A DNA stretch of 64,000 nt from an uncultured Pseudomonadota bacterium (GCA_913057905.1 CAJXPB010000001.1:930001-994000), one strand, 5' to 3'. Shown: positions 1 to 8,844, counted from the stretch's first letter. Notes: generated by a model from the letters alone, not told the origin. Numbers and translations: made by a program.

Positions 1-288
1 TTCTTCGAGGAGTTCGAGAGCCGAGGGGGTCGTTCCGGCGGATTCCGAGGCGACGTCTCCTTCGCCGACGATCCCGGCCCCCTCCGAACTCTTCAACCGC
101 TCGCTCTCCTCGGCCTCCCGACGGCCACCGCCCGGCTTACCCGGGGCGGATTCCTCCGGAGTGGGAGCATCGCTGTCTTCGGGGGGCGCTTCTTCGTCCG
201 ATGACGAACCAAACAGAGGGGTGCCGTCGTGGGGGCACACCTCCACGTCATCTTCAAAACTTCGACCGCACGTCGTACAAAATCGCAT
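1..288 (-). CDS. Zinc-ribbon protein, N-terminal part (cut by window edge)
   Basis: An open frame starts with ATG at 288 and runs leftward off the window without a stop (96 codons visible). The first 25 residues form a small zinc ribbon: C4 and C7 (CTTCG), then a C-P-H-D-G turn near residue 18. A disordered stretch rich in Glu, Pro and Ser follows. An AAGGAG lies about 11 nt before the ATG. In this kind of genome such ribbons often head larger signalling or envelope proteins, but the rest is missing, so no function is assigned. It lies 71 bp after a lipoprotein gene on the same strand. Confidence 0.7.
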   Translation of the reverse strand, partial: MRFCTTCGRSFEDDVEVCPHDGTPLFGSSSDEEAPPEDSDAPTPEESAPGKPGGGRREAEESERLKSSEGAGIVGEGDVASESAGTTPSALELLEE

Positions 289-359
289 ATTACGGATATC
301 TCCTTGAGCGTCTTCTGCAAATCAGTCGGGCGTCGATAGTCGGCCCGCACACCCCCGAC

Positions 360-806
360 TCATTCCGACCCGTCGTCCATCTCGAGCGCCCGACGGACTC
401 GCTTCTCGGTACACCATCTGGACACGCGTTTTTGAATGGCCGCGCTCAGTTTTTCTTCGGCGCCATATCGATTCTCAGCGCGCTCGTAGGTTGGCTCAGG
501 TACCCCCATTACTTCCAACACCCGGGATCGAATGTCCGAAGGCTGCAGCTCGGAGCCGAGCTCTTCGATCGCGCACTCCATCTTGATGCGAACCTTCGCG
601 AACTCTTCTTTCGAGAGGTTTTCCTCAGATTTTTCAGGTTCGTCGCTCTCGGAGCTGCCTTGGGTGGAGACACCTGCGGACTGAGCTGAGGATGGCGTCG
701 ACGGTGCCTTCTGCGTCGTCTCGTCGACGGCGTCGCCCCCCTTCTGACACCCGACCACCAAACCTGCAAGCAGAACAACTATGATTGAGTCGCGTAGCTT
801 GCTCAT
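360..806 (-). CDS. Small lipoprotein of unknown function
   Basis: A 148-residue protein. The start at 806 is chosen because it gives a clean lipoprotein signal: basic N-terminus (SKLR), hydrophobic core, and lipobox VVGC with the lipidated Cys at residue 20. The longer reading frame upstream of it has no signal-like features. The mature part begins with a Ser/Thr/Glu-rich linker of about 45 residues. A charged, probably helical domain follows, with two Cys (in KMECAIEEL and SRWC) that could pair in the periplasm. I do not recognise the family. The gene is divergent from yacG across 146 bp. Confidence 0.7.
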   Translation of the reverse strand: MSKLRDSIIVVLLAGLVVGCQKGGDAVDETTQKAPSTPSSAQSAGVSTQGSSESDEPEKSEENLSKEEFAKVRIKMECAIEELGSELQPSDIRSRVLEVMGVPEPTYERAENRYGAEEKLSAAIQKRVSRWCTEKRVRRALEMDDGSE

Positions 807-952
807 GTATTGACCGGGGCTCGGCGGACAGACTATGACGTGCGGGTGGTCGACCCTGAGGATCGTAGAGGAGATGCCGATACCGTCAACCGTCGAAGAG
901 TTCGACTCTGACGCCCCTGTGGCGCCGACTCCCAACGCCCGGAACGCCTGTC

Positions 953-1144
953 ATGAATGACACACCGTCTTGCCCGGTCTGCGACGAGCCGTTGCCCCCA
1001 CGCGACGAAAACGACGCCTTTCCCTTCTGTTCGAAACGCTGTCGACAGATCGATTTGGGACGCTGGCTCGATGAACAGTATTCAATTCCGGTGACCTCCG
1101 ACTCCACCGAGCGCACGATGCCCGAGCAGTCCGACGACGAATGA
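953..1144 (+). CDS. yacG: DNA gyrase inhibitor / zinc-binding protein YacG
   Basis: A 63-residue protein with the full YacG pattern: C-P-V-C near the start, a PFCSKRCR zinc-binding second half, then the signature IDLGRWLDEQYSIP. The acidic C-terminal tail (EQSDDE) is also typical. YacG proteins bind one zinc through four Cys, and E. coli YacG inhibits DNA gyrase by binding GyrB. The gene stands alone, not next to coaE as in many proteobacteria. It is flanked by genes on the opposite strand, and the next one ends 10 bp away convergently. Confidence 0.92.
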   Translation: MNDTPSCPVCDEPLPPRDENDAFPFCSKRCRQIDLGRWLDEQYSIPVTSDSTERTMPEQSDDE

Positions 1145-1154
1145 ACGCCGCCAT

Positions 1155-2027
1155 CTACCGAATTTCGGCCGGCAACTTCTGATCGAGCCGCACCTGGACC
1201 GACGTCTCTTCGTCGCGCTGGATCTGGATGTAGCGGACCCACTGGTGGAATCCCTCCTTGGTCACCTTTAGCAGCCACGTGCCCGTGGCCAGTTCCACGG
1301 CTTCCTCGAGCGGAGCTTCTCGAGTCACCTTCGAGCCCGGCCCCTCTGGGTTCGCCAAGTCCTTCGGAATGAGGGCGATCGAGGCCCCCTTCTCGGAGAC
1401 ATCGACCTTGGCCTGCCCAAAAAAGGTGCGCTTCTCCGGGCGCATCTTCAGCGACTTCTTGGTATCCGAGGTGACGATCTCGACGGTCTCGGTCACCGGC
1501 TTGTGATCACGCACGCTGCCGCGGACCTCGTAGCTTCCCGGGAGCAACTCCATCCCCTCCAGATCCGAACCGTCTGCGACGAGGATCCCGTCGATGTAGA
1601 TCGAAGCGCCCGACTCGGGCTCGATATCGACATTCAACTCCGCGAGCTTCTTGTTCCAGACCTGTGCCTTGACGCGTCCGATCTCCCGTTTGGCGTCCCG
1701 ACGCGTCGACGGATCGTTTCCAACCGCCAGATACCCCTGGTAATAGAGAAGCGCCTTGGCCCATTTCTGCTTGCTCTGCCACACATTGGCCAGATTGAAA
1801 TACGCGGAGGGGTACTGCTGTGGCGCGGCCTGAATGACCTTCTCGTAGTGCGGAATCGAACGCGTCAGGGCGTTCATGCCAGCGAGTCGATTCGCCTCTT
1901 CCAATTCAGCGCGCGCGTTCACGCCCTGCTCCCCGTCGTCCTGAGCCACCGCGGCGGTCGACCAGAACATGCCTCCGATCAGGAGGAGCGCACACACGAT
2001 CGAACGTCGAATACCGCAATGCACCAT
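1155..2027 (-). CDS. Exported TPR and PEGA-domain protein
   Basis: A 290-residue protein. The start at 2027 is preferred over one 27 bp upstream because GAGGAG lies about 7 nt before it and the product then opens with a signal peptide (cleavage after AVA). Residues about 30-140 form TPR-like helices (IPHYEKVIQ, SAYFNLANVW, ALLYYQGYL). Residues about 145-205 form a PEGA domain (VDIEPESGASIYIDG, LLPGSYEVRG), and a second PEGA-like beta segment ends the protein. PEGA domains are common in surface-associated proteins. It probably acts in the periplasm or at the outer membrane. The specific role is unknown. Confidence 0.75.
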   Translation of the reverse strand: MVHCGIRRSIVCALLLIGGMFWSTAAVAQDDGEQGVNARAELEEANRLAGMNALTRSIPHYEKVIQAAPQQYPSAYFNLANVWQSKQKWAKALLYYQGYLAVGNDPSTRRDAKREIGRVKAQVWNKKLAELNVDIEPESGASIYIDGILVADGSDLEGMELLPGSYEVRGSVRDHKPVTETVEIVTSDTKKSLKMRPEKRTFFGQAKVDVSEKGASIALIPKDLANPEGPGSKVTREAPLEEAVELATGTWLLKVTKEGFHQWVRYIQIQRDEETSVQVRLDQKLPAEIR

Positions 2028-2155
2028 TCCTACTCCTCGGAACAACTCATCCACACCAACTGTCTATGACCATGCGACTTGTGTCATCGCCCATTGTAGC
2101 CGAGTATTCGCGCCCGTCCAATCCGGATCCTGTCTCGACACCCTGCTGAGTGGTC

Positions 2156-3433
2156 ATGGCAAACTTCAAATTCATCACCGACGTCTCGAATCTGGATCTG
2201 CTCCAGGGGCTGGCTCGGACCCGGCGTCGCCTGATTTTGTCGACTGTCGGCGGGCTTGCAGTGACGTATGCAGCCGGGTTTGGCGCGTCGTGGTACATCA
2301 ACGAGGTGAGCGGATCGGTTATCTGGAACATGTTCGTCATCACCGGGGTGATGTTTCTGGTTCTGATCGTCAGTTACCTGTTGACCCTGCTCGTCGGCGA
2401 TCTGACGTTCGAGGGCCCCTGGCGTGAAACCGTCGTATTGGACGGGCCCGACGGGCCCGACAAGGCCCCGGTCGCCAGCCACAGCGGCGAATTCCTGGTG
2501 ATTCTCATTCTGGCGATCGTCGGCAACGGTGTCGGCCTGAACGTCATCACGGGCGGCTTCCTCGACGAGTACCATACCGTGGGGTACTTCAAGGTGCGCC
2601 TGCGGGCCGACACGCCCGACGCTCGGGTCAGCGGGCTCCGAGATCTGACGAAGCCGACGAATCGAACCAACTGGAGCAACCCCAAAGTTCAGGCCGTCGT
2701 CGTCGATGCCTTCGACGACCCGAGCCCCGAGGTGCGTTCGATGGCCGTCTGGTCGGCCGGCGAGATGGACATCCAGTCGGCGACCGATCGGCTTATCTCG
2801 ACGATGAAAGAAGACGACTCGCCGGACGTCCGCGGGCGAGCCGCCATCGCCCTGGGGAAACTCGGATTGTATCCCAGGACGCGAAAGGCGGTCGAGTCGG
2901 TCCTCGAGGATGCCGAACAACCCGAGGCCATCGTCGGAGCCCTGCGTGGGCTCGCGCTGATGGATTCGGCCGACTCCGTCCCCGTCATCCTCCCGTTTGT
3001 CGAGCGCGACGACGAGCAGGTGATGCTGTCGGCCTTCTGGGCGCTCCGCAAAATCGGCAGCGAACGGGCCCGCGACGCCGTCCGAAAGGTCATCGACGGC
3101 GATCCGTCGCACCTGCGCAAATGCGCGGCCTGGGATACCCTCAAGAAGGTCGCCACCGCCGACGATATTCTCTGGGCTCGCCGGATGTACCAAAAGGACG
3201 ATCTGGGGCCGCCCTGCGAGATGCGAGTCTGGGAGGAACCGCACAACACCAGCCATCGGATTCTCGTCGGCGACACATTCCACGAGAAACTCATCAAAAT
3301 CGTGGCCAACGAAGCCGGCGTCGAATACCGCGACTGGTTCCAGAGAATCGTCAACGACCCCTCGGCACCGGGCCGGCTCCGGGAGGTCGCCAGCGAGGTA
3401 ATCGGACAGATCCGCTCGATCGAGTCGGAATAA
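2156..3433 (+). CDS. Membrane protein with HEAT-type repeats
   Basis: A 425-residue protein. ATG at 2156 is chosen over the in-frame GTG at 2150; neither has a strong ribosome-binding site. The N-terminal 130 residues contain three hydrophobic spans (around residues 26-47, 56-82 and 108-130). Residues about 165-340 contain paired helices of HEAT or PBS-lyase type, with repeated 'D-x-S-P-E-V-R' and 'D-D-S-P-D-V-R-G-R-A-A-I-A-L-G' units. Such repeats usually make a protein-binding scaffold. The C-terminus has no clear domain. It is divergent from the PEGA/TPR gene across 128 bp. Confidence 0.7.
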   Translation: MANFKFITDVSNLDLLQGLARTRRRLILSTVGGLAVTYAAGFGASWYINEVSGSVIWNMFVITGVMFLVLIVSYLLTLLVGDLTFEGPWRETVVLDGPDGPDKAPVASHSGEFLVILILAIVGNGVGLNVITGGFLDEYHTVGYFKVRLRADTPDARVSGLRDLTKPTNRTNWSNPKVQAVVVDAFDDPSPEVRSMAVWSAGEMDIQSATDRLISTMKEDDSPDVRGRAAIALGKLGLYPRTRKAVESVLEDAEQPEAIVGALRGLALMDSADSVPVILPFVERDDEQVMLSAFWALRKIGSERARDAVRKVIDGDPSHLRKCAAWDTLKKVATADDILWARRMYQKDDLGPPCEMRVWEEPHNTSHRILVGDTFHEKLIKIVANEAGVEYRDWFQRIVNDPSAPGRLREVASEVIGQIRSIESE

Positions 3434-3460
3434 ACACCCCGCGCAAACACATCATTGCAA

Positions 3461-3534
3461 TACGCGAGGAAGGATTCGAACCCTCGACCTTCGGCTCCGG
3501 AAGCCGACGCTCTATCCAACTGAGCTACTCGCGC
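3461..3534 (-). tRNA. tRNA-Arg (anticodon CCG)
   Basis: A complete 74-nt cloverleaf on the minus strand. The acceptor stem GCGCGAG pairs with CTCGCGT (G1-U72 wobble), discriminator A. The D-arm is GCTC/GAGC, the anticodon stem TCGGC/GCCGA with loop TTCCGGA, and the T-loop TTCGAAT. The anticodon CCG reads CGG. No CCA is encoded. It nearly repeats the sequence of the tRNA-Arg at 5054-5127 in the acceptor, D and anticodon stems, so the two are recent relatives. Confidence 0.95.
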
Positions 3535-3845
3535 TCGATGGGTGCGGATAGCCGACGGCGAGGGCCTTTGCAAGGACGGGATACGGCACGGAGACGCATT
3601 TCAGGTGAAACGATTCTCCGAGTTGTCGCATCTAGGCCTTGACCCATCCCGGGTGACGTGAATAAGTTATCCGGCCGAGTGAGGCAGGTATCTCGGATAC
3701 CGGCTCGCTCGCGGAAGCAATCGAAGCACACCCCGGACCGAGCCTGCGGCCCGATTATTCAGACGAGAACGTTCGAATTACTTCACATTGTCTGTCTGAA
3801 AGACGCTCATCCGAGCTGACATACTTTCAAGGCAGGGAGGAGACG
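3535..3845 (+). other. Intergenic region before rpoH with a possible promoter
   Basis: About 310 bp between tRNA-Arg and rpoH. A weak sigma-70-like pair is visible on the plus strand: TTGACC at 3639-3644 and TAAGTT at 3663-3668, spacer 18. It would give rpoH a leader of about 170 nt. A small hairpin (GGTATC, loop TCG, GATACC) lies in that leader near 3690-3705. GGGAGGAG precedes the rpoH start. I see no small gene here. Confidence 0.3.
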
Positions 3846-4895
3846 ATGATCGACTCCGCTTCGACGTCCGCCAACCAAGCTGCCGCTCAACAGGAAGGAA
3901 TGCATGAAGTGACCGGGGGTGCCACAAACGCCTCCGATGTGCCCGCCCGCACCGCTCCCGATGGGGTCGACCAGGATCTCTGGGATCTCCAGAAGGACTG
4001 GGCGGCCGACGGGCTCTCATCTGAGACCGATTCGCTCACCAACTACTTTCGCAAGCTCAAGCACATCGAGCCGCTTCCAGCAGAACGTCAGCAGGACCTG
4101 GCTCGACGGTACGTCGAGGAGGATGACCACGACGCCGCCAAGCTTCTCATCATGACCAACCTGCGTTTGGTCGTGAAACTCGCCAAAGAGTACAAGCGGC
4201 GTTGGACCGACCTGGTCGACTTGATCCAGGAAGGAAATGTGGGGCTCTCCGAGGCACTGACGCGATTCGATCCCGAACGGGGCGTCAAGTTCACCAGCTA
4301 CGCCCAGTATTGGATTCGGGCGATGATCTTGAACTACCTGATGAACTTCATGCGGCCGGTCCGGATCGGACGGTCGCGCGCCGGACGCAAGTTGTTCTAC
4401 AACCTCAAAAAGGCGCGCCGGCAACTCTTTAAACAGGGTATCAAGCCGACGGCTGCCCGAGTCGCCGAATACCTCGACGTCGATACCGAAGAGGTCGAAC
4501 GGGTCTCGGTTCAGCTCGACGCTCCCGCGGTCTCGCTCGATGCCGAAGCCCCCGGCCGCGAAAATACAACGGTCGGCGAACTGATGGAGGCCGACACGAT
4601 CTCACCGGACGCGGCGGTCTCGGAGATGGAATTCTCCGACCGGGTCCAGCAGGCGGTCGCAGATTACGGCCGCGAGATCGACGATGACCGGCGCCGCGCC
4701 ATCTGGTTTGAGCGCATGATCGCCGAGGACGGCAAGACCCTCGCCGAGCTGGGCGACGACTGGGATGTCTCCAAAGAACGGATCCGACAGGTCGAAGTCC
4801 AGATCCGTGAGGACTTCAAGGAGTACCTGCTCGACCGCTTCGGCGAAGATATTCGGGTCAACTGGGGTCACCTGCAGGGTGAAACCGCATCCTGA
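3846..4895 (+). CDS. rpoH: RNA polymerase sigma-32 factor (heat-shock type)
   Basis: A 349-residue sigma-70 family factor. Region 2 (about residues 98-168) has the core-binding and -10 recognition sequence (NLRLVVKLAKEY, DLIQEGNVGL, FTSYAQYWIRAMI). Next comes the RpoH box, here GRKLFYNLKKARRQL near residues 180-194, which separates RpoH from other group factors. Region 4.2 (KTLAELGDDWDVSKERIRQVE) is near residues 298-320. The N-terminus has about 60 extra residues rich in Ala, Ser and Asp before region 1.2. The start at 3846 follows a strong GGGAGGAG. A terminator lies 23 bp after the stop, so it is probably monocistronic. It should direct transcription of chaperone and protease genes. Confidence 0.92.
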   Translation: MIDSASTSANQAAAQQEGMHEVTGGATNASDVPARTAPDGVDQDLWDLQKDWAADGLSSETDSLTNYFRKLKHIEPLPAERQQDLARRYVEEDDHDAAKLLIMTNLRLVVKLAKEYKRRWTDLVDLIQEGNVGLSEALTRFDPERGVKFTSYAQYWIRAMILNYLMNFMRPVRIGRSRAGRKLFYNLKKARRQLFKQGIKPTAARVAEYLDVDTEEVERVSVQLDAPAVSLDAEAPGRENTTVGELMEADTISPDAAVSEMEFSDRVQQAVADYGREIDDDRRRAIWFERMIAEDGKTLAELGDDWDVSKERIRQVEVQIREDFKEYLLDRFGEDIRVNWGHLQGETAS

Positions 4896-4917
4896 CTGAC
4901 GCCGCGACGCACCGCCT

Positions 4918-4958
4918 CGCCGCCCGGACCTCGCCGGTCCGGGCGGCGACACTTTTTT
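4918..4958 (+). terminator. Rho-independent terminator of rpoH
   Basis: A perfect 13-bp GC-rich stem (CGCCGCCCGGACC at 4918-4930 with its complement at 4936-4948), loop of 5 nt, followed by six T residues at 4953-4958. Confidence 0.92.
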
Positions 4959-5053
4959 GTTCCACGCCGGTTGATTCACGCCGCGGCCGGACGACGGAAT
5001 ATCGAGCTTGCATTTACAAATGTCGCCCGCTAATGATGTGCGCCGCGCAGTGA

Positions 5054-5127
5054 GCGCGAGTAGCTCAGTTGGATAGAGCATCGGCTTGCGGAGCCGAAGG
5101 TCGGGAGTTCGAGTCTTCCCTCGCGCG
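5054..5127 (+). tRNA. tRNA-Arg (anticodon GCG)
   Basis: A complete 74-nt cloverleaf. The acceptor stem GCGCGAG pairs with CTCGCGC, discriminator G. The D-arm is GCTC/GAGC, the anticodon stem TCGGC/GCCGA with loop TTGCGGA, and the T-loop TTCGAGT. The anticodon reads GCG, so G34 would decode CGC and CGU. Most bacteria use an ACG anticodon for these codons, edited to inosine by TadA. A run of four T follows the 3' end closely. No CCA is encoded. Confidence 0.93.
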
Positions 5128-5146
5128 CTTTTCACATACATTGATC

Positions 5147-5800
5147 ATGAAGATGTCATCGCATCCGCTCGACGTTGATTTTTATCGGAGAAATCCGCAC
5201 ACCCTGGCCCGTGACCTGCTGGGCCGTGACCTCGTGCGACGGACGGACGAGGGCATTCGACGCGGGCGTATCGTAGAAACCGAGGTGTACGGAGGTCCCC
5301 ACGACCCTGCCAGCCACGGAGACAGTGGAGAACCGACCGACCGGACCGATTCGATGTTCGGCCCACCCGGCACAGCGTATGTCTACACGATCTACGGCAT
5401 GTACCAGTGCTTCAATGTCGTGGCGCCCGCCGAGCAGAAAGCCGCGGCGATCCTGGTTCGGGCCGTCGAACCGATGGATGGCCTCGAGATGATGGCTCGA
5501 GACCGTGGACTTGTGGACCGAGACGACATCGGTGAACTGAAGGACTCGACGATCGGAAATCTCACGACCGGCCCCGGAAAACTCTGTCAGGCCTTCGACA
5601 TCGGGACCTCGCTCGATGGAGCCACGCTGGACGGCCCCCCGCTGTGGCTTGAACCCGGCGAGCCAGCCGTCGACAATACAGAGGAATCGATCGGGGCATC
5701 GTCGCGGATCGGCCTGAACCGGGAGACCGTCGGAGAGGCCGTCGACTGGCCCTGGCGATACACACTCGAGGATTCGGAATTTCTGTCACGTCCCGGCTAA
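5147..5800 (+). CDS. 3-methyladenine DNA glycosylase (AAG/MPG family)
   Basis: A 217-residue protein. The start at 5147 (or ATG 5153) is chosen because any upstream start lies inside tRNA-Arg. Family landmarks are 'DFYRRNPHTLARDLLGRDLV', 'RIVETEVYGGPHDPASH', 'GTAYVYTIYGMYQCFNVV' and 'TTGPGKLCQAF'. The Glu in VETE is the catalytic general base and the IYGMY segment carries the base-flipping Tyr. These enzymes remove alkylated and deaminated purines to start base-excision repair. The length fits bacterial members. It forms a same-strand pair with the next hydrolase, 37 bp away. Confidence 0.93.
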   Translation: MKMSSHPLDVDFYRRNPHTLARDLLGRDLVRRTDEGIRRGRIVETEVYGGPHDPASHGDSGEPTDRTDSMFGPPGTAYVYTIYGMYQCFNVVAPAEQKAAAILVRAVEPMDGLEMMARDRGLVDRDDIGELKDSTIGNLTTGPGKLCQAFDIGTSLDGATLDGPPLWLEPGEPAVDNTEESIGASSRIGLNRETVGEAVDWPWRYTLEDSEFLSRPG

Positions 5801-5837
5801 CAGGTCCTCATTGCACTGAGCCCAACCGGAGAGCTTT

Positions 5838-6392
5838 ATGACACCGATTCAACTCACCGAAGGTACCGGCCTCCTCGTCATCGACGTGCAGGACCGACTC
5901 ATGTCGGCGATGCCCGAAGACTCGTCCCATGACTTTCTGAAGCACAACCGACTGCTCGTCTCCCTGGCTGGTGATATGGGGGCGCCCGTCGTCTACACCG
6001 AGCAATATCCCGACGGGCTGGGAAGCACCGAGGACTCACTGGCCGAGGTCCTCCGACAGGCTGACGCCGACCGGATTGAAAAGACGCAGTTCGACGCCTG
6101 CCACGCGCCCGACAGCGATGCCATCGGTGAGCTGCCCCGGGAGGTCATCGTCACCGGCATCGAGGCTCACATCTGCGTACTCTCGACGGCTCGGTCACTG
6201 ATCGACGCCGGCCACAGTGTCGCGATTCCCTTCGATGCGGTCTTGAGCCGCCGGAAGCGTTACATGGACAATGGACTCGACCTGTTGCGCGAGGCGGGAG
6301 CGCACGTCACCAACACCGAGACCATCCTCTACGAGACGCTCGGCAGTTCCGACCACGAGCTCTTCAAGAAGTACTCGCGGCTGATCCGCTAG
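5838..6392 (+). CDS. Isochorismatase-like cysteine hydrolase
   Basis: A 184-residue protein with the isochorismatase-fold catalytic triad in expected places: D16 (LLVIDVQD), K82 (RIEKTQFDA) and C113 (VTGIEAHICVLSTA). A cis-peptide-type VTGIE motif precedes the Cys. The family includes nicotinamidases, isochorismatases and many unassigned hydrolases. This one lacks the nicotinamidase metal-binding pattern (no D-x-H with a downstream His), so it is probably of the YcaC/ISOC general type. GGAGAG lies about 6 nt before the ATG. The substrate cannot be read from the sequence. Confidence 0.85.
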   Translation: MTPIQLTEGTGLLVIDVQDRLMSAMPEDSSHDFLKHNRLLVSLAGDMGAPVVYTEQYPDGLGSTEDSLAEVLRQADADRIEKTQFDACHAPDSDAIGELPREVIVTGIEAHICVLSTARSLIDAGHSVAIPFDAVLSRRKRYMDNGLDLLREAGAHVTNTETILYETLGSSDHELFKKYSRLIR

Positions 6393-6396
6393 GTCG

Positions 6397-7170
6397 TTAC
6401 CTCACCTTCAGATACTGCCGACATCGTTCGCCGAGATTGGCGTCGGGCAACATCTCGGAGCAGCGTTCGAAGTGTCGCTGCGCCTCGGCATAGTTCCCCC
6501 GCTGCTGCATGATCTTCCCCAACCGAAAGTGCGGCTCCGCGTAGTTATTCGGGCATTTCTTTAACGCCTTTTCGAAGTGATCAATCGCCTTCGAGAGGCT
6601 GTCCATCGCTTTGTGCGTCAGCCCGATGTTGTTGTAGGCCAGACACATCTGTGGCTTCAGAAACACCGCCATCTTGAAGTGTTCCAGGGCCTTGTCGTAC
6701 TCGCGTTGGTTGTACAGGGCCCAGCCGACGTTGTTGTGTGCCATCTCCGGGGTCGGATACATCGGCTCTTCGACCAGAGACTGAAAGATCTCCTGGGCAT
6801 CCTCCCAGCGTTCCATCGACAGATACACCGATCCGAGGTTGTTTTTGGCCGTGAAGTAATTCGGTTTGATCGACAGGGCTTCCTTGTAGTGCTGAATCGC
6901 TTTGGAGTACTCGCGGCGGCCCGAGTAGATAAACCCGAGCAAAAAGTGGGCTTCGGCCATCTCCGGATCCATCTCGAGCGCCTTGTTTAGCGACCGGATC
7001 GCCGGGTAGATTTGATGGTTGTCGAAATACCCGGACGCCATCTTGTAGTGCCACTCGGCATCTCGAACCCCGTCGTTTTTCTCCGACCCGGAGGTCGCAC
7101 ACCCGGGGAGGATCCCGGGTCCAACCAGGCTCAGCACAGTTATCAAGATCACGAATCGTTTGCGTTGCAT
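6397..7170 (-). CDS. TPR lipoprotein, PilW/PilF/Tgl-like
   Basis: A 257-residue lipoprotein. The start at 7170 gives a signal peptide with lipobox LPGC (Cys24). After a short linker come six consecutive TPR units covering nearly all the mature protein (AIRSLNKALEMDPEMAEAHFLLG, AIQHYKEALSIKPNYFTAKNNLG and so on). One-domain lipoproteins of six TPRs are typical of the PilW/PilF/Tgl pilotins, which help the type IV pilus secretin assemble in the outer membrane. No other pilus gene is in the window, so this remains a family-level assignment. Confidence 0.72.
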   Translation of the reverse strand: MQRKRFVILITVLSLVGPGILPGCATSGSEKNDGVRDAEWHYKMASGYFDNHQIYPAIRSLNKALEMDPEMAEAHFLLGFIYSGRREYSKAIQHYKEALSIKPNYFTAKNNLGSVYLSMERWEDAQEIFQSLVEEPMYPTPEMAHNNVGWALYNQREYDKALEHFKMAVFLKPQMCLAYNNIGLTHKAMDSLSKAIDHFEKALKKCPNNYAEPHFRLGKIMQQRGNYAEAQRHFERCSEMLPDANLGERCRQYLKVR

Positions 7171-7289
7171 GCCAGAAGGCTCCGGTTCGAACGGAAGGGA
7201 GTCGTGGCGTCTCGCCGGCAAGGGTATCGGGTCACCGAGCCAAGACAACCTTTTTACTTCTCTTCAGCACCTATCGGTCCGGTTTCAGT

Positions 7290-8843
7290 ATGTCGCTTTC
7301 CGAACGGGAAATCGCCCTGTTGCTCGAAGAACTCGACCCACTGGTCGACAATTCCAGCCTTCAGAAGGTCTTCGAGGCCGACCCACGCACCCTCGTCCTG
7401 CGGTTCCGCACCTCCGGACAAAACCACTTTCTTCTGTTGTCGACTCGGACCGACGCGACGCGACTCTATTTCGTCGACCACAAGCCCAACCAGCCGGACT
7501 CACCGACCAGCTTCACGATGCTGGTGCGCAAGTGGCTCGAGGGAGCCTCACTGACCGGAGCTGAGCAGATCAACGACGACCGAGTGGTGCGACTGGAGTT
7601 TCAGACTGTCGACCCCCGGTGGACGCCCCCGGAAGAAACCACCGACGACGATCCTCCGCTGCGCCACGTCAGTCTTGTCGCTGAACTCGCCGGCCGCGTT
7701 GGAAACGTCTTTCTGGTCGACGAACACGACCGCATCATCGGACGGCAGACCGACGAAGCGATCGCCGGCCGTTCATTCGAACGCGGCGACACCTGGTCAC
7801 CTCCGCCGGCCCCGCCTCAAAACGACAAGGCCCGTCGTCTACGCTTCGGCATCGACTCGGTGGGCGCCGAGGATCACCGCCGGTCAAAAGCCGTCCAGAG
7901 GTACTACGAATCGTCGCTTCAGGCCCGAGAGGCGCGCGAAGCCTTCGATACACTGCGCACCCGAGTGGAACGTCGACTCCAGCGATTGCGACGCCGCCGC
8001 GAGAAGGTCGAGCAGGATCTCGAAGAGGTACAACAGGCCGATCAGTACAAACGGCGCGCTGAGCTTCTGCAACAGGCCTACGGAAAGGTCGAGCGCGGCG
8101 ACGAGTCGGTGACGGTCCCGGATTTCTACACCGACGACATGGCTCCGGTCGAAGTGTCTCTGGACCCGAGTCGCAGCCTCCAGGAAAACATCGATGCGTA
8201 CTTCCACAGGGCCAAACGCTACCGCCAGGCCCAATCAAAGGTCGAAAAACGCCTGGATAAGACGCGCGCACTGATCGAGCGTGTCGAGAAGGCCCTGCAG
8301 ACACTCGACGACTTGAGCGCCGAGAGTGCCGAGGATCTACCGACGGCCGACGCGCTGAAGACGCTGCGCAGCCGCTGGCTCGATGAGGGGATCTTGGAGG
8401 AGAATCGCCCCGACACACAGGCCGGTCAAACCAGAAAGAGAGAACAACGCGACCGTCCGTATCGCGAATTCACAGCCCATTCCGGACGCACCATTCTGGT
8501 CGGGAAGGGGGCTGAAGAAAATGACTCCCTCTCGACGAAAATCGCCCGCGGCAGGGATATGTGGTTCCATGCCCGGGACTTTCCGGGAGCTCACGTCGTC
8601 TTGCGCCTCGAAAACAGGGATGAAGCGCCGACGCAGGAGGATCTCTTGGATGCGGCGACCCTGGCCGCTTACTTTTCGAGAGGGCGCCGGGATACCAGCG
8701 TCGAGGTGACCTACACCCGGGCGAAATACGTACGAAAAACCAAGAACCTGCCGCCGGGAAGGGTCTACGTGTCGGACGAATCAGTTCTCGGACTACGACC
8801 CGACGACAAGCGGCTCGAGCGGCTGCTCGATTCCGAGTCGTGA
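7290..8843 (+). CDS. NFACT/RqcH-like RNA-binding protein
   Basis: A 517-residue protein. The N-terminal about 200 residues match the NFACT-N fold (VSLVAELAGRVGNVFLVDE). A long charged coiled coil follows (about residues 215-355, RVERRLQRLRRRREKVEQDLEEVQQ). The C-terminal NFACT-R/DUF814 domain carries 'ENDSLSTKIARGRDMWFHARDFPGAHVVLR' in two adjoining parts and ends with 'YTRAKYVRKTKNLPPGRV'. Bacterial homologues (RqcH, FbpA) recruit tRNA-Ala to stalled large subunits and add alanine tails. The invariant K of the WFHAK motif is R here. It stands alone between two minus-strand genes and ends 1 bp before gltJ ends. Confidence 0.85.
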   Translation: MSLSEREIALLLEELDPLVDNSSLQKVFEADPRTLVLRFRTSGQNHFLLLSTRTDATRLYFVDHKPNQPDSPTSFTMLVRKWLEGASLTGAEQINDDRVVRLEFQTVDPRWTPPEETTDDDPPLRHVSLVAELAGRVGNVFLVDEHDRIIGRQTDEAIAGRSFERGDTWSPPPAPPQNDKARRLRFGIDSVGAEDHRRSKAVQRYYESSLQAREAREAFDTLRTRVERRLQRLRRRREKVEQDLEEVQQADQYKRRAELLQQAYGKVERGDESVTVPDFYTDDMAPVEVSLDPSRSLQENIDAYFHRAKRYRQAQSKVEKRLDKTRALIERVEKALQTLDDLSAESAEDLPTADALKTLRSRWLDEGILEENRPDTQAGQTRKREQRDRPYREFTAHSGRTILVGKGAEENDSLSTKIARGRDMWFHARDFPGAHVVLRLENRDEAPTQEDLLDAATLAAYFSRGRRDTSVEVTYTRAKYVRKTKNLPPGRVYVSDESVLGLRPDDKRLERLLDSES

Positions 8844-8844
8844 G

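Noticed and set aside
5069..5146. A longer N-terminus for the DNA glycosylase
   Set aside because: It would start inside tRNA-Arg; the family begins near the ATG at 5147.
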